From Rosenbergiella metrosideri (GTDB taxonomy: Bacteria > Pseudomonadota > Gammaproteobacteria > Enterobacterales > Enterobacteriaceae), in contig NZ_JALBCV010000002.1 of NCBI RefSeq assembly GCF_022602565.1, positions 105,280-169,279 on the forward strand: DNA of 64,000 bases. Reading direction: 5' to 3'. The notes under the pieces were generated by a model that saw only the letters and a program-made list of their open reading frames with translations, did not search any database and had not been told where the DNA came from. This document shows, piece by piece, positions 1 to 10,546 of the stretch. The first letter of the stretch is position 1. Every line of letters begins with the position of its first letter. Made by a program: the position numbers and the translations under genes.

Positions 1-194
1 TGGAAGATTGCTTGTGCGAGACCGTAGATACCAATAGCGAGTCCAATCAATCCCTCTGTCGCGCCCTGTAACGCCATACCATAGGTGGTTAATACAGGTA
101 AGACCATAAACATGCCGAGCATGCGTAAAGAAAATACCGTCCCCAATCCCCAGGTTGCGCGCAACTCGAGTGGGGTCATTTTATTATCGTTCAT
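1..194 (-). CDS. yajR: YajR-like MFS transporter, N-terminal part (cut by window edge)
   Basis: Only the first 64 codons are visible; the gene runs off the left edge. The start is the ATG at 192-194, preceded by GAGG five bases upstream. The visible protein opens with a short charged N-terminus and then a hydrophobic first membrane segment containing FSLRMLGMFMVLPV, which is the recognisable start of the YajR major-facilitator family. In E. coli yajR is also the gene next to cyoE, so position supports the call. It would be an inner-membrane drug/proton-antiporter-type protein of unknown substrate. The C-terminal YAM domain cannot be checked. Confidence 0.8.
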   Translation of the reverse strand, partial: MNDNKMTPLELRATWGLGTVFSLRMLGMFMVLPVLTTYGMALQGATEGLIGLAIGIYGLAQAIF

Positions 195-270
195 GACAAC
201 CTCTACTTTAATTCTGTTTATAGTCTAAGGAGTTGTGTAGGTTGGGTAAATGAATAGATCTTAAGCTTAC

Positions 271-304
271 GTAACAAAAAGAAAAGGCGCGAAATTCGCG
301 CCTT
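271..304 (-). terminator. Rho-independent terminator of the cyo operon
   Basis: A near-perfect GC-rich inverted repeat (AAGGCGCG / CGCGCCTT, 284-304) lies just past the cyoE stop. Read on the minus strand it is followed by a T-rich tract (TTTTCTTTTT, complement of 271-285). This is a textbook intrinsic terminator for transcription coming from cyoE. Confidence 0.85.
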
Positions 305-321
305 AGGAGCATAGCGTGGTA

Positions 322-1212
322 TTAACGCACGTAGGTCAGTAGCTCTGGTGAGCCAGGGCCCATAAAGTCGACAGACATCATCACGCTTAACGCGGTAATG
401 GCGACAATAGAGAAGACAAACAGCTTACGTGCCCAGACACGGTCATCGTTTTCAGATTTGTAACCCGATAATGCCATGCCCAACCACCACAGGCTAACCG
501 CGGCGGCAACCACTAAATATTTATAACCGGCATAGCCCCCTAAGGAGAGCATTAATGTCGCTACCATAAACGCGATGATATACAGCGTAATGTGGTTTTT
601 AGCGACGGAGATACCTTTCACGACAGGTAACACCGGAATATTTGCCGCTTGATAATCTTTAAAGCGGAAAATCGCTATGGCATAGGAGTGAGGCATTTGC
701 CATAAGCTAAAAATAGCTAAGAGAATCAACGCACCGGCATCGAAATTGCCCGTGACGGCACAATAGCCGATCACGGGAGGTGCGGCGCCCGACAAGCTTC
801 CAATCAGCGTTCCGTAAACAGAATTACGCTTCATATAGAGGCTGTAAACACCGACATAAACCACGAAACCCATGACCGATAGCCACATGGCTAACGGATT
901 AGCACCAAAGTAAAGTACCGCGAATCCAGCAATACCTAACAAGGTGGCGTAGGCCAAGCTCACTTTTGTTGAAATGAGCCCCTTCACCAGAACTCGGTTT
1001 TTCGTTCTTTCCATCTTGTGGTCAATATCGCGGTCAATCACGTTGTTATAAACACAACCTGATGCGACGACGAGAGAGACGCCAATCAGCGAGACGAAAA
1101 ATAAGCGGAAGTCGATGCTGCCTTTAGAAGCCAGCAGAAAACCCCCGATCACAGAAATTAAATTTCCGAAAATAATCCCTGGTTTTGTCACTTGTAGGTA
1201 TTGCTTAATCAT
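322..1212 (-). CDS. cyoE: Protoheme IX farnesyltransferase (heme O synthase)
   Basis: CyoE transfers the farnesyl group of farnesyl diphosphate to heme B, giving heme O for the high-spin site of the bo3 oxidase encoded just upstream. The 296-residue protein is an all-helical UbiA-family membrane protein. The first Asp-rich prenyl-diphosphate motif is seen as NNVIDRDID at residues 56-64, and the second conserved motif as [15 protein letters not shown] around residues 182-196. Length equals that of the E. coli enzyme. It is the last gene of cyoABCDE, 14 bp after cyoD, and is followed by the operon terminator. Confidence 0.97.
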   Translation of the reverse strand: MIKQYLQVTKPGIIFGNLISVIGGFLLASKGSIDFRLFFVSLIGVSLVVASGCVYNNVIDRDIDHKMERTKNRVLVKGLISTKVSLAYATLLGIAGFAVLYFGANPLAMWLSVMGFVVYVGVYSLYMKRNSVYGTLIGSLSGAAPPVIGYCAVTGNFDAGALILLAIFSLWQMPHSYAIAIFRFKDYQAANIPVLPVVKGISVAKNHITLYIIAFMVATLMLSLGGYAGYKYLVVAAAVSLWWLGMALSGYKSENDDRVWARKLFVFSIVAITALSVMMSVDFMGPGSPELLTYVR

Positions 1213-1226
1213 TACGGTTAACTCAG

Positions 1227-1556
1227 TTAGTGGGGCATCATGTTGTAGTTAAGGTTCCACATGATCCACAGTGAGCCGACCACAACAATCAGAATGATGA
1301 TTGCTGAGAAGACAATGGCTACTAGGTTCCAACCGCCCTCAGACTTACTGTCGAGGTGGAGGAAATAGACCAGATGGACAATAACCTGAACTACGGCACA
1401 GATCACCACTACCGCTAGGGTAGTGGAGTGTGCAGAACTTCCATCCATTACCATCCAGAAAGGAATTCCCGTTAGGATGATAGAGAGGATGAAGCCAATC
1501 ATGTACGACTTCACGCTACCATGCGATGCGCCATGTTCGGTTGCTGAGTGACTCAT
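1227..1556 (-). CDS. cyoD: Cytochrome bo3 ubiquinol oxidase subunit IV
   Basis: Small membrane subunit (109 aa) of the terminal oxidase, thought to assist assembly and copper retention. The start chosen is the ATG at 1556, giving MSHSATEHG and matching the family N-terminus. An upstream in-frame extension lies inside cyoC and does not look like the family. Three hydrophobic segments are visible. The cyoC stop and cyoD start share a base (TAATG), so the two are translationally coupled. Confidence 0.95.
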   Translation of the reverse strand: MSHSATEHGASHGSVKSYMIGFILSIILTGIPFWMVMDGSSAHSTTLAVVVICAVVQVIVHLVYFLHLDSKSEGGWNLVAIVFSAIIILIVVVGSLWIMWNLNYNMMPH

Positions 1557-2164
1557 TACATGACCCCCATCAGATAGACAATGGTAAACACACAGATCCA
1601 CACCACATCCAAGAAGTGCCAGAACAAGCTCAGACACATGATACGGGTGCGGTTAGTCGCGGTCAGACCACGTGTTGCGATCTGGAACATCAGGACTAGC
1701 ATCCAAATCAGACCACAAGTTACGTGAAGTCCGTGGGTACCGACCAAGGTAAAGAACGCAGACAGGAAGCCACTACGCTGAGGACCGAAGCCTTCAGAGA
1801 TTAGGTGATGGAATTCGTTGATTTCCATACCGATGAATCCTAGACCGCAAAGGAAAGTTAAGACTAACCAAGCATTAACCGTTCCTTTATTACCTTTGTT
1901 CATCGCAATTACTGCCATGCCGTAGGTAATAGAACTCAGGAGGAGTAGGGCGGTTTCACCAAGAACATACGGCAGTTCAAAGATGTCACGTCCTGCAGGG
2001 CCGCCTGCGGTGCTATTCATCATTACTGCATAGGTTGCAAACAAGGTTGCAAAGATAATGCAGTCGCTCATCAGGTAGATCCAGAAGCCGAAAATCTTAT
2101 TGGCTCCTGCATCGTGATGCCCATGCTCTCCATGGGCGTCGTGGTGTTTAGATAGAGAAGACAT
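1556..2164 (-). CDS. cyoC: Cytochrome bo3 ubiquinol oxidase subunit III
   Basis: COX3-family subunit of the proton-pumping quinol oxidase (202 aa). The N-terminus is His-rich ([14 protein letters not shown]), typical of enterobacterial CyoC, and is followed by five hydrophobic membrane segments with the family motifs GWWLLLSS-like YGMAVIAM and [15 protein letters not shown]. The stop codon overlaps the cyoD start by one base and its own ATG overlaps the cyoB stop by one base, so B, C and D are tightly coupled. Confidence 0.96.
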   Translation of the reverse strand: MSSLSKHHDAHGEHGHHDAGANKIFGFWIYLMSDCIIFATLFATYAVMMNSTAGGPAGRDIFELPYVLGETALLLLSSITYGMAVIAMNKGNKGTVNAWLVLTFLCGLGFIGMEINEFHHLISEGFGPQRSGFLSAFFTLVGTHGLHVTCGLIWMLVLMFQIATRGLTATNRTRIMCLSLFWHFLDVVWICVFTIVYLMGVM

Positions 2165-4146
2165 TATTTCACACCTGCTTTGCTAAGTTCTTCAAAGTGT
2201 TTGTTCTCAATCTGTTCGATTTCTTTAACGGTAACGTAGTAATCCACGTCTTCGTCAAAGCTCTTGATGATCCAGCTCGCCAAGATTCCAACAAAAGAGA
2301 CAACCGCCAACCACCAGATGTACCAGATCATTGCGAAACCGAAGATAGTTGCGAAAGCAGCGATAACGACTGCAGCACCACTATTTTTTGGCATATGAAT
2401 TTCTTCATAATGCGCGGGTTTCTTATAGGCTTCGCCTTTTTGCTTCATTTCCCAGAAAGAGTCACGCTCATTGATTTCTGGAATTACCGCAAAGTTGTAG
2501 AACGGAGGTGGAGAAGAGGTTGCCCACTCAAGAGAACGACCACCCCATGGATCCCCAGTCAGGTCACGATTCAGTTCACGGTCACGGATAGAGACGTAGA
2601 ACATGATCAGCTGGCAAAGGATACCCAGTGCGATCGAGCCTGCACCACAAGCTGCAACAACTAACAGCGGGTGGAATTGTGGATCGATGTTTTGACTTAA
2701 ACGACGGGTCATCCCCATGAAGCCTAATGCGTACAGCGGCATAAAGGCAACGAAGAAGCCGATGATCCAGAACCAGAAAGAGCGTTTGCCCCATTTCTCG
2801 TCAAGCTTGAAGCCAAAGGCTTTCGGGAACCAGTAGGTCACACCCGCCATACAACCGAAGACTACCCCACCGATAATAACGTTATGGAAGTGAGCAATCA
2901 GGAATAGGCTGTTGTGTAATACGAAGTCCGCACCCGGAACCGCTAATAGAACACCCGTCATACCGCCGACCGAGAAGGTCACGATAAAGCCGATGGTCCA
3001 CAGCATAGGCGCAGTCATTTCGATACGACCTTGATACAGGGTAAACAACCAGTTGAAGATCTTAACCCCTGTTGGGATTGCGATAATCATTGTCATGATA
3101 CCGAAGAAGGCATTGACGTTGGCACCGGATCCCATAGTGAAGAAGTGGTGTAACCAAACGATAAATGACAGTACGGTGATCGCAACCGTTGCCCACACCA
3201 TTGAGGTGTAACCAAACATGCGTTTTTTAGCGAATGTTGCCGTTACTTCAGAGAAGACACCGAACACAGGAAGCACAAGGATATAAACTTCTGGATGTCC
3301 CCAAACCCAAATTAGGTTCACGTACATCATCATGTTACCGCCCATTTCATTAGTAAAGAAATGGAAGCCAAGGTAACGATCCAAGGTCAGCAGTGCTAAG
3401 GTCACCGTCAGTACTGGGAACGCAGCGATAATCAGGACGTTAGTACACAGCGCGGTCCAAGTGAAGATTGGCATTTTGAACATAGTCATGCCTGGGGCAC
3501 GCATTTTCAAAATAGTGACAAAGAAGTTAATCCCGGTCAGTGTTGTACCAATACCTGATAGCTGTAGACTCCAAATCCAGTAGTCAACCCCTACGCCTGG
3601 GCTGTATTCAGCACCCGACAGAGGAGGGTAGGCCAGCCAACCGGTTTGCGCGAATTCGCCCACACCCAGAGACAGGTTTACCAAGATGACACCGATAGCC
3701 GTAAACCAGAAGCTTAAGTTGTTTAGGAATGGGAAGGCAACGTCGCGAGCACCGATTTGTAACGGGACAGCGATGTTCATCAAACCAACAACGAAAGGCA
3801 TCGCTACGAAGAAAATCATAATCACGCCGTGCGCGGTAAAGATTTGGTCGTAGTGGTGCGGCGGAAGGAAGCCAGCTTCACCTGCTGAGGCGAGAACCTG
3901 TTGGCTCCGCATCATGATGGCATCGGCAAAACCACGGAGCAACATCACGAAAGCCATGATGCAGTACATGATACCGAGTTTTTTGTGGTCAATAGAGGTA
4001 AACCACTCTGTCCACAGGTACTTCCACTTACCGTAGTAAGTGATGGTGGCAACGAGTGCCAGACCAATAAGGATAATAGCGGAGATGGTCACCATGACGA
4101 TTGGTACGTCTAAGGGAACCGCCGCTAATGTTAATTTTCCTAACAT
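2164..4146 (-). CDS. cyoB: Cytochrome bo3 ubiquinol oxidase subunit I
   Basis: Catalytic heme-copper oxidase subunit (660 aa) that reduces O2 to water and pumps protons with ubiquinol as electron donor. All metal ligands are in place at E. coli numbering: H106 (heme b), H284 with cross-linking Y288 in GHPEVY, H333/H334 for CuB, H419 (heme o3) and H421 in HFHN. More than a dozen membrane helices are evident. It starts 3 bp after the cyoA stop and overlaps cyoC by one base. Confidence 0.98.
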   Translation of the reverse strand: MLGKLTLAAVPLDVPIVMVTISAIILIGLALVATITYYGKWKYLWTEWFTSIDHKKLGIMYCIMAFVMLLRGFADAIMMRSQQVLASAGEAGFLPPHHYDQIFTAHGVIMIFFVAMPFVVGLMNIAVPLQIGARDVAFPFLNNLSFWFTAIGVILVNLSLGVGEFAQTGWLAYPPLSGAEYSPGVGVDYWIWSLQLSGIGTTLTGINFFVTILKMRAPGMTMFKMPIFTWTALCTNVLIIAAFPVLTVTLALLTLDRYLGFHFFTNEMGGNMMMYVNLIWVWGHPEVYILVLPVFGVFSEVTATFAKKRMFGYTSMVWATVAITVLSFIVWLHHFFTMGSGANVNAFFGIMTMIIAIPTGVKIFNWLFTLYQGRIEMTAPMLWTIGFIVTFSVGGMTGVLLAVPGADFVLHNSLFLIAHFHNVIIGGVVFGCMAGVTYWFPKAFGFKLDEKWGKRSFWFWIIGFFVAFMPLYALGFMGMTRRLSQNIDPQFHPLLVVAACGAGSIALGILCQLIMFYVSIRDRELNRDLTGDPWGGRSLEWATSSPPPFYNFAVIPEINERDSFWEMKQKGEAYKKPAHYEEIHMPKNSGAAVVIAAFATIFGFAMIWYIWWLAVVSFVGILASWIIKSFDEDVDYYVTVKEIEQIENKHFEELSKAGVK

Positions 4147-4148
4147 GA

Positions 4149-5075
4149 TTATTCCTCTGCTCCGGCTGAAGCGGTGTGATTCATGTCCATACCAGCGTGC
4201 GCAGGCATGTTCATTTTTCCGTGGCTAGACATAAACTTGTCGACAACTTGTGTAAACAGTTCAGGGTTAGCATTTGAGAAATATTCTACTGGATTGTTTT
4301 CGCTTGGCGCAGCCAACTTCTCAAACTGATCCATGGTAGTCAGTGTATTAGGTGCAGTCTTGACCTTGTCTACCCACTGCTGGAATTCAGCATTAGTGTT
4401 GGTGGCAATGGCTTTAAACTTCATACCAGAGAACCCGCGACCACTGTAGTTAGACGAGATACCATCAAAAATCCCTGCTTCGTTGGCAATCAGGTTCAAT
4501 TGCGTTCTCATTCCAGCCATCGCATAGATTTGGCTTCCCAGGGTAGGGATAAAGAACGAGTTCATCACAGAGTTAGAGGTGATATTAAAATGCACCGGAG
4601 TGTTAGCTGGGAAAGCGATCTCATTAACTGTTGCAATACCTTGCTCAGGGTAAATAAACAGCCATTTCCAGTCTAAAGCAACGACATCAATTTCGACAGG
4701 TTTTACATCAGAAACGAGAGGTTTGCTAGGTTCTAGAGAGTGAGTAGTTTTCCAAGTCAGCACGCTTAAGAAGAGAATAATCAGGATAGGAACTGTCCAG
4801 ACTACTGCTTCCACTTTATTAGAGTGTGACCAGTTGGGTGAGTATTTAGCATTTGTATTCGATGCCCGATACTTCCAGGCGAATGCAATTGCCATGAAGA
4901 CTGCTGGAATAACGACAATCAACATCAAGCCGAAGGCTGTCAGTATTAGTGAACGTTGCTCCAGTGCAATCTGACCTTTAGGATTTAAAAGTGCACTATT
5001 ACAACCACTCATGAGCAGAGTGGCTGAAATTAATGACAAAATCCCCAAACTATTTTTGTATTTCTTGAGTCTCAT
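4149..5075 (-). CDS. cyoA: Cytochrome bo3 ubiquinol oxidase subunit II (lipoprotein)
   Basis: First gene of the operon, 308 aa. A lipoprotein signal ends in LMSGC (acylated Cys 25). A membrane anchor pair precedes the periplasmic cupredoxin-like domain. As in other quinol oxidases, the CuA ligands of cytochrome c oxidases are absent, in keeping with quinol rather than cytochrome c as donor. The C-terminus is Met/His-rich ([13 protein letters not shown]). The start is the ATG at 5073-5075. Confidence 0.97.
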   Translation of the reverse strand: MRLKKYKNSLGILSLISATLLMSGCNSALLNPKGQIALEQRSLILTAFGLMLIVVIPAVFMAIAFAWKYRASNTNAKYSPNWSHSNKVEAVVWTVPILIILFLSVLTWKTTHSLEPSKPLVSDVKPVEIDVVALDWKWLFIYPEQGIATVNEIAFPANTPVHFNITSNSVMNSFFIPTLGSQIYAMAGMRTQLNLIANEAGIFDGISSNYSGRGFSGMKFKAIATNTNAEFQQWVDKVKTAPNTLTTMDQFEKLAAPSENNPVEYFSNANPELFTQVVDKFMSSHGKMNMPAHAGMDMNHTASAGAEE

Positions 5076-5466
5076 TTAACGACCTCAATGACAAAGGGCT
5101 GTATTGTCGTTTAAGTGTATCTGTATTTTACGGTAACGTTGGAGTAGTGTAAACCTGCTTGAGGTTCTGTCAGTAAAGTGTAGATGGTTATTTGAGACAT
5201 TTAACAAATTTTATTCACGCAATGAAATTATCAACACCATCAATTAGTTGGCTTTAATATAACAAAAGCCTATTGATATATGTCGTACCTATTTTCTCGA
5301 GCTATAACCACGAACTTTGTGCATCATTTATTTAACATAAAAAACCACATATCGTATCATTAGTTTACATTCTATTATCTCAGTGGTCGGCGGCCTGCGG
5401 CGAAACCTTGAATTAATAATTAGTTCGATAAATTGAATTTTTCCTAATAATAATAAAAATAGCATT
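5076..5466 (-). promoter_or_regulatory. Upstream region of cyoABCDE with candidate sigma-70 promoter
   Basis: This 391-bp AT-rich gap lies between cyoA and ampG and contains no credible gene. On the minus strand a plausible promoter for cyoA is -35 CTGACA (5168-5173) and -10 TACACT (5146-5151), 16 bp apart, about 70 bp before the cyoA ATG. In E. coli this operon is repressed by ArcA and FNR under low oxygen. I could not assign such sites here with confidence. Confidence 0.45.
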
Positions 5467-5473
5467 TTATGCT
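5446..5473 (-). terminator. Probable ampG terminator overlapping the stop codon
   Basis: On the minus strand a short hairpin (AGCAT, loop, ATGCT; 5461-5473) spans the ampG TAA codon and runs directly into a T/A-rich tract (TTTTTATTATTATT). The stem is short, so strength is uncertain. Confidence 0.5.
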
Positions 5474-6954
5474 GCTTTTTCCCTCGAAAGGATATCCAGC
5501 ATCACTCCCACCACGGTGGCGAAAACCGCGACAATCAGGCCATAACGAATGAGTGGCTGTATGAGGGATAGCTCGGCGACATCGAATAGATAGGCAATCA
5601 ACATCATCAACAACCCTAGCGTTGCCATCAGTGCTCCCAGTAAAAATCCTCTGGTAGTTAGCGAGTAGGCGAAGGCGTAGTGACGTCGGGGCGCAAAATC
5701 AGTCGTATCAGCCAACCTAAGTAGCGACGTTTTCGCAGCACGAAGTAGTAGAAGGCCCGGCAATGACGCGATGACCGTAAAGGCATAAAATCCTGACCAG
5801 TGCCAAGACTCAACCAGCCAGCCGGCAATAGGCCCAACATACACGCGGCCCATCGCACTGAGGGCAGAGAGTAGCGCGAATTGTGTGGCAGAAAAACGGC
5901 GGTTACAAAGCGACATCAATAATGCGACAGCCGCTGCGGTCCCCATCCCGCCACACAAATTCTCGATGAAAACGGCACTCCCCATTGACCATAAATGGCT
6001 AGGAATCACGGTCAGCACCCAATAAGCCAAATTACTGAGTGCTTGCGCAATCCCGAAAATCATCAACGCTCGGTATAAGCTCCACTTTCGCATGAGCGCG
6101 CCACCATATAAGGCACCAATGATGGTCGCGACCAGCCCAAGGGATTTATTTACCAACCCAACATCACCTGCACTGAATCCAAGCCCCCTAATCAGAAAAG
6201 AGGTACTGAGCGCCCCCGCAAAGGCATCACCTAATTTGTAGAAAATGATCAGGGTAATCATCAGCCAAGTATTACTACGCGTGAAAAAGTCTTTGAGCGG
6301 ATCGACGACCGCATGGCGTAAGGATAACGGTGGGGCGGCAGATTGTTCCGGCTCCTTGGCAAGCAGCGTTCCGATCAGGCCAAGCAGCATCAGCCCTGCC
6401 ATCAGGAAATAGGTATTATGCCAACCGAGATAACGGTCAGCCAGCCAGAGCGCCACTCCGCCGGACACCAACATGGCGAGGCGATAACCGAGAACCGTCA
6501 AGGCTGCCCCGTTACCGCGTTCTTCTGCAGAGAGTACATCGGTCTTCCATGCATCAAACACAATATCTTGTGACGCAGAACAAAATGCGACAGCGACGGC
6601 GAGGATAGCCAGTAACAGTAATCCCGAATTTGGGTTGACGGTACCCATTAAGGCAATTAAGAGGATAAGTAAAAGTTGGCAAACTGCTAACCATCCACGT
6701 CGCCGCCCGGTAAACGGCAGTGAGTAACGATCCATCATCGGGGCCCAAAGGAATTTGAAAACGTAGGCTTGGCCAACCATGGAAAAGAAACCAATGGTTT
6801 TCAGGTCGATGTTCTCAACCGTCATCCATGCTTGCAGAGTGCCTGACGTTAGCGCTAAGGGAAGCCCTGATGAGAATCCTAAGAGTAACAGGACCCATGT
6901 CGTAGGAGATAATGTGATGAATCGTAAAGGTGAGGTCATGATGAATGGCTGCAT
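5467..6954 (-). CDS. ampG: Muropeptide MFS transporter AmpG
   Basis: AmpG imports GlcNAc-anhydroMurNAc-peptides from the periplasm for cell-wall recycling and, in species with AmpR/AmpC, sets beta-lactamase induction. The 495-aa protein has many hydrophobic segments. It carries the highly conserved N-terminal block GFSSGLPLALTSGTLQAWM and the following VENIDLKTIGFF stretch of the family. Another in-frame ATG at 6939 gives a length nearer to E. coli; neither start has a clear ribosome site. yajG lies 27 bp upstream on the same strand and is probably co-transcribed, as in E. coli. Confidence 0.95.
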   Translation of the reverse strand: MQPFIMTSPLRFITLSPTTWVLLLLGFSSGLPLALTSGTLQAWMTVENIDLKTIGFFSMVGQAYVFKFLWAPMMDRYSLPFTGRRRGWLAVCQLLLILLIALMGTVNPNSGLLLLAILAVAVAFCSASQDIVFDAWKTDVLSAEERGNGAALTVLGYRLAMLVSGGVALWLADRYLGWHNTYFLMAGLMLLGLIGTLLAKEPEQSAAPPLSLRHAVVDPLKDFFTRSNTWLMITLIIFYKLGDAFAGALSTSFLIRGLGFSAGDVGLVNKSLGLVATIIGALYGGALMRKWSLYRALMIFGIAQALSNLAYWVLTVIPSHLWSMGSAVFIENLCGGMGTAAAVALLMSLCNRRFSATQFALLSALSAMGRVYVGPIAGWLVESWHWSGFYAFTVIASLPGLLLLRAAKTSLLRLADTTDFAPRRHYAFAYSLTTRGFLLGALMATLGLLMMLIAYLFDVAELSLIQPLIRYGLIVAVFATVVGVMLDILSREKAA

Positions 6955-6981
6955 GTAGAAAACATACAGCCATACTATCAG

Positions 6982-7566
6982 TTAGTGAGCGTTTTGTTTA
7001 ATAAACTCGTGGATCGAGGTGTCATCGGCCATATCGCTTATCACATCGGTTAATGCGCTGTTCACAGCGGAAGTGATTTTAGCATTGGTCGCGCTGAATG
7101 GCCCTTCAATGCTGTTACTTTGACGATAGGTTTTTACCTGCTTGTTACCATTTTTTGCGGTAGCGATAATAGAGATATCAGCTTGGGTTGTAATGCTGTA
7201 ACGCACGTTACCCTGAGTCACATCGGCATAAAGCTTATTGACAATGATCTGTAGATCAACGGCTCCAGACGGGCCGACCATGTATCCGCGTGCTGTCATC
7301 TGCTTTTCTAACACTTCTTGTAGTAGGAAACGCAGATCTCGTGACGGCGTCAAGGTGACTAATTGACCGTCTCGATTGACTTTTGCCAGTGCTTGGTCGG
7401 TACGCTGATCGGCACCATTAATACTGATAGTGACCCCCATCAAACTTGGGTCTTGCTGAGGTAGACGAATTTGGGGAGTTACATCAATGGTGTTGCTTGG
7501 CGCTGCGCAACCTGCCAAAAGAAATAAGGCTAGCAACGGGAAACCAAACTTTTTCAAAAGAGCCAT
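6982..7566 (-). CDS. yajG: YajG family lipoprotein
   Basis: Uncharacterised outer-membrane-type lipoprotein, 194 aa. The signal peptide ends at a lipobox LLAGC (Cys 20). The rest is a soluble alpha/beta protein containing the YajG-family pattern around TPSRDLRFLLQEVLEKQMTARGY. It sits upstream of ampG in the order yajG-ampG and divergent from bolA, as in E. coli. No enzymatic motif is visible. Confidence 0.9.
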   Translation of the reverse strand: MALLKKFGFPLLALFLLAGCAAPSNTIDVTPQIRLPQQDPSLMGVTISINGADQRTDQALAKVNRDGQLVTLTPSRDLRFLLQEVLEKQMTARGYMVGPSGAVDLQIIVNKLYADVTQGNVRYSITTQADISIIATAKNGNKQVKTYRQSNSIEGPFSATNAKITSAVNSALTDVISDMADDTSIHEFIKQNAH

Positions 7567-7723
7567 GAATTTGCCACTCGATAGTTCATAAAGGAATTAA
7601 ACCGCTCATGCGGAACCGCCACTAAAATAGCACGTTTTTTTTTCGTAAAAGTAGTATGTAACAAGAAATAAACGCTACAATTTATTTAAGGTCATTGGAT
7701 GCCTTAATAGCGAGGGACTTATT

Positions 7724-8038
7724 ATGATACGTCAGACGATTGAAGAAAAATTAATTCAGGCTTTTTCACCTTCTCACCTTGATGTGCAGAATGAGAGTTA
7801 TCGCCATAATGTGCCAGCAGGTGCGGAAAGTCATTTTAAAGTGATTATCGTGTCTGAACAATTCACCGACCAACGCTTTCTCGCGCGCCACCGCTCTATT
7901 TACAGCATTTTAGGTGCTGAGCTATCGGGTGGCGTTCATGCTTTGGCGCTACACACTTACACGCCGAAAGAGTGGGCGGGATTACAGGACACAGTATTGT
8001 CTTCACCGGACTGCCGTGGCGCAGGAATCATCGCTTAA
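7724..8038 (+). CDS. bolA: Transcriptional regulator / [Fe-S] partner BolA
   Basis: BolA (104 aa) is a morphology and stress protein that binds DNA and forms [2Fe-2S] complexes with monothiol glutaredoxins. The class-II KH-like fold is recognisable, with the N-terminal helix [20 protein letters not shown] and the conserved [13 protein letters not shown] and RHRSIYSIL segments, including the His used for cluster binding. It is divergent from yajG and precedes tig, the standard enterobacterial arrangement. Confidence 0.96.
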   Translation: MIRQTIEEKLIQAFSPSHLDVQNESYRHNVPAGAESHFKVIIVSEQFTDQRFLARHRSIYSILGAELSGGVHALALHTYTPKEWAGLQDTVLSSPDCRGAGIIA

Positions 8039-8137
8039 AAAGAAGACAGTTTGAATAATTATTTTCTGATTTGTCTAAAAATGTAGCTTTAATGAACAAA
8101 ATTTTCGCAGAATCTCCCCTCGAAACCCTGCCAAATC

Positions 8138-8166
8138 TCGACTCATATCGTTGATGCCGCTATAAT
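8138..8166 (+). promoter_or_regulatory. Sigma-70 promoter of tig
   Basis: A perfect -10 TATAAT (8161-8166) is spaced 17 bp from a fair -35 TCGACT (8138-8143). It lies about 150 bp upstream of the tig start, leaving a long 5' leader. Confidence 0.65.
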
Positions 8167-8316
8167 GCGGCGTCTATTTTTCCAGAATGTCTTCGTGACG
8201 CTTCTGGTAACAGGGATGTTGTTCAAACCATATCAACATATTCTGTTGTCGAACAGTGAGTCGTCTTGCTGTTCTCTATGAAGCCAATCGAGCACGTGAT
8301 TTTTTGAGGTAACAAG

Positions 8317-9615
8317 ATGCAAGTTTCAGTTGAAACAACTCAGGGCCTAGGCCGTCGCATTACCATGACTATCCCTGCCGACAACATTGAAGGTGCGGTG
8401 AAGAAAGAACTGGTTGATATCGCTAAAAAAGCGCGTATTGATGGTTTCCGTAAAGGCAAAGTGCCAATGACCATCATCGAAAAGCGTTACGGTGCTTCTG
8501 CTCGTCAGGATGTTCTGGGCGAACTTATGTCTCGTCATTTTATTGATGCGATCATTAAAGAGAAGATTAATCCAGCGGGCGCACCAAACTACGTTCCAGG
8601 TGAATACAAGTTAGGTGAAGATTTTACTTACTCAGTAGAATTCGAAGTTTACCCAGAAGTTGAATTAAAAGGGTTAGAGAACATCGAAATTGAGAAGCCT
8701 GTAGTCGATGTCAACGATGAAGACGTTGATGCCATGCTAGACACTCTGCGTAAGCAACAAGCAGATTGGAAAGAAACGGATAAAGCGGCAACCGCTGAAG
8801 ATCGCGTAACCATCGATTTCTCTGGTTCCGTTGACGGTGAAGAGTTCGAAGGTGGCAAATCTTCTGACTTCGTTCTGGCGATGGGTCAAGGTCGTATGAT
8901 CCCAGGCTTCGAAGAAGGCGTAGTCGGTCACAAAGCAGGTGAAGAATTTACTATCGATGTTAAATTCCCTGAAGAGTACCACGCTGAAACCCTGAAAGGG
9001 AAAGACGCTAAGTTCGATATCGTTCTGAAGAAAGTTGAAGAGCGTGAACTGCCAGAATTAACTGAAGAGTTCGTTAAGCGTTTCGGCGTTGCAGACGGTT
9101 CTGTTGATGGCCTGCGTGCAGAAATCAGCAAAAATATGCAACGTGAGCTGAAAGGCGCAGTGCGTAACCGCATTAAGACCCAAGCTATTGACGGTCTACT
9201 GGCGCAAAACGAGATTGACGTTCCTGCTGCACTGATTGACGGTGAGATCGACGTATTACGTCGTCAAGCAGCTCAACGCTTTGGTGGTAACGAGCAACAA
9301 GCGTTAGAACTGCCACGCGAGCTGTTCGAAGAGCAAGCGAAACGTCGCGTTATGGTTGGATTACTGTTAGGTGAAGTGATCAACACTAACGAGCTGAAAG
9401 CTGACGAAGAACGTGTTAATACCATGATCGCTGATATGGCTGCAGCGTACGAAGATCCACAAGAAGTGATCGAGTACTACAGCAAAAATAAAGAGATGAT
9501 GAACAACATGCGTAACGTTGCGTTAGAAGAGCAGGCTGTTGATTTCATTCTTGAAAAAGCTAAAGTTACTGATAAAGCGACTAAGTTCCAAGAACTGATG
9601 AACCAACAAGCTTAA
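8317..9615 (+). CDS. tig: Trigger factor, ribosome-associated chaperone/PPIase
   Basis: Ribosome-bound chaperone that meets nascent chains at the exit tunnel. The 432-aa protein has the N-terminal ribosome-binding domain with the signature loop GFRKGKVP (residues 44-51). A central FKBP-type prolyl isomerase domain follows at roughly residues 150-245 ([13 protein letters not shown]...[17 protein letters not shown]), then the helical C-terminal substrate cradle. Length equals that of the E. coli protein. It is followed by its own terminator before clpP. Confidence 0.98.
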   Translation: MQVSVETTQGLGRRITMTIPADNIEGAVKKELVDIAKKARIDGFRKGKVPMTIIEKRYGASARQDVLGELMSRHFIDAIIKEKINPAGAPNYVPGEYKLGEDFTYSVEFEVYPEVELKGLENIEIEKPVVDVNDEDVDAMLDTLRKQQADWKETDKAATAEDRVTIDFSGSVDGEEFEGGKSSDFVLAMGQGRMIPGFEEGVVGHKAGEEFTIDVKFPEEYHAETLKGKDAKFDIVLKKVEERELPELTEEFVKRFGVADGSVDGLRAEISKNMQRELKGAVRNRIKTQAIDGLLAQNEIDVPAALIDGEIDVLRRQAAQRFGGNEQQALELPRELFEEQAKRRVMVGLLLGEVINTNELKADEERVNTMIADMAAAYEDPQEVIEYYSKNKEMMNNMRNVALEEQAVDFILEKAKVTDKATKFQELMNQQA

Positions 9616-9641
9616 GACGTAATAGTGTAGCTATTGAATTA

Positions 9642-9673
9642 GGCTCGTGATTTTAAGTCACGGGCCTTTTTTT
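9642..9673 (+). terminator. Intrinsic terminator of tig
   Basis: The stem GGCTCGTGA / TCACGGGCC (one G-T pair) has a 7-base loop and is followed directly by a run of eight T. Confidence 0.9.
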
Positions 9674-9835
9674 ATCGTACCCCCTTGAAAAGAATTTTCT
9701 GAACCGCAGTAATCTACTTCGCGTATTAATCAAAACCTTGTTATGCTTGAATGAATGTAAAATTACACTGCATCAGTGGCTGTTGTTACTAAAGGCGACA
9801 AGCGTTGCTCAAGAAATTTACCCAGGAGATGGTTT

Positions 9836-10459
9836 ATGTCATACAGTAATCAACCCGAAATGACGCCAGCCCAAATGGCACTGGTTCCCATGGTTGTCGA
9901 GCAAACCTCGCGCGGCGAACGTTCTTACGATATCTATTCACGCTTATTAAAAGAACGCGTTATTTTTATGACCGGTCAGGTTGAAGACCATATGGCAAAC
10001 CTGATTGTTGCGCAGATGCTGTTTCTTGAAGCAGAAAACCCAGAAAAAGATATCTATCTTTACATCAACTCACCGGGTGGGGTGATTACCGCTGGTATGT
10101 CTATCTATGACACCATGCAATTCATCAAACCGGATGTCAGCACTATCTGTATGGGGCAAGCTTGCTCCATGGGCGCGTTCCTGTTAACCGCTGGCGCAGA
10201 GGGTAAGCGTTTCTGCCTACCTAACTCCCGTGTGATGATCCACCAACCATTAGGCGGTTATCAGGGGCAAGCAACAGATATCGAAATTCATGCCAAAGAG
10301 ATCTTAAAGGTCAAACAGCGTATGAATGAACTGATGGCTAAGCATACGGGTAAAACCTTAGAAGAAATCGAGCGTGATACTGAGCGGGATCGTTTCCTCT
10401 CTGCAGCAGAAGCCGTAGACTATGGATTGGTCGACTCCATCCTGACTCACCGCAAGTAA
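9836..10459 (+). CDS. clpP: ATP-dependent Clp protease proteolytic subunit
   Basis: Self-compartmentalised serine protease that degrades substrates unfolded by ClpX or ClpA. The 207-aa product has the catalytic triad S111 (GQACSMG), H136 (MIHQPLGG) and D185 (TERDRF), at E. coli precursor numbering. The start ATG at 9836 gives the family MSYS N-terminus and propeptide; a longer in-frame start lacks family similarity. AGGAGA lies a few bases upstream. clpX follows 87 bp downstream, as in most proteobacteria. Confidence 0.97.
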   Translation: MSYSNQPEMTPAQMALVPMVVEQTSRGERSYDIYSRLLKERVIFMTGQVEDHMANLIVAQMLFLEAENPEKDIYLYINSPGGVITAGMSIYDTMQFIKPDVSTICMGQACSMGAFLLTAGAEGKRFCLPNSRVMIHQPLGGYQGQATDIEIHAKEILKVKQRMNELMAKHTGKTLEEIERDTERDRFLSAAEAVDYGLVDSILTHRK

Positions 10460-10546
10460 AAGCGCTAAGCAAATTGCACACCTAAACGTCGAGTATTATC
10501 ACAAATGATAATGCTGGCATTGATAACACTGAGAAGAGGCTAACTG

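Noticed and set aside
2197..2664. Long plus-strand frame antisense to cyoB
   Set aside because: Shadow of cyoB; no start site or family features.
9670..9835. Sigma-32 promoter for clpP
   Set aside because: A CTTGAA -35-like element is present, but no CCCCAT-type -10 at proper spacing.
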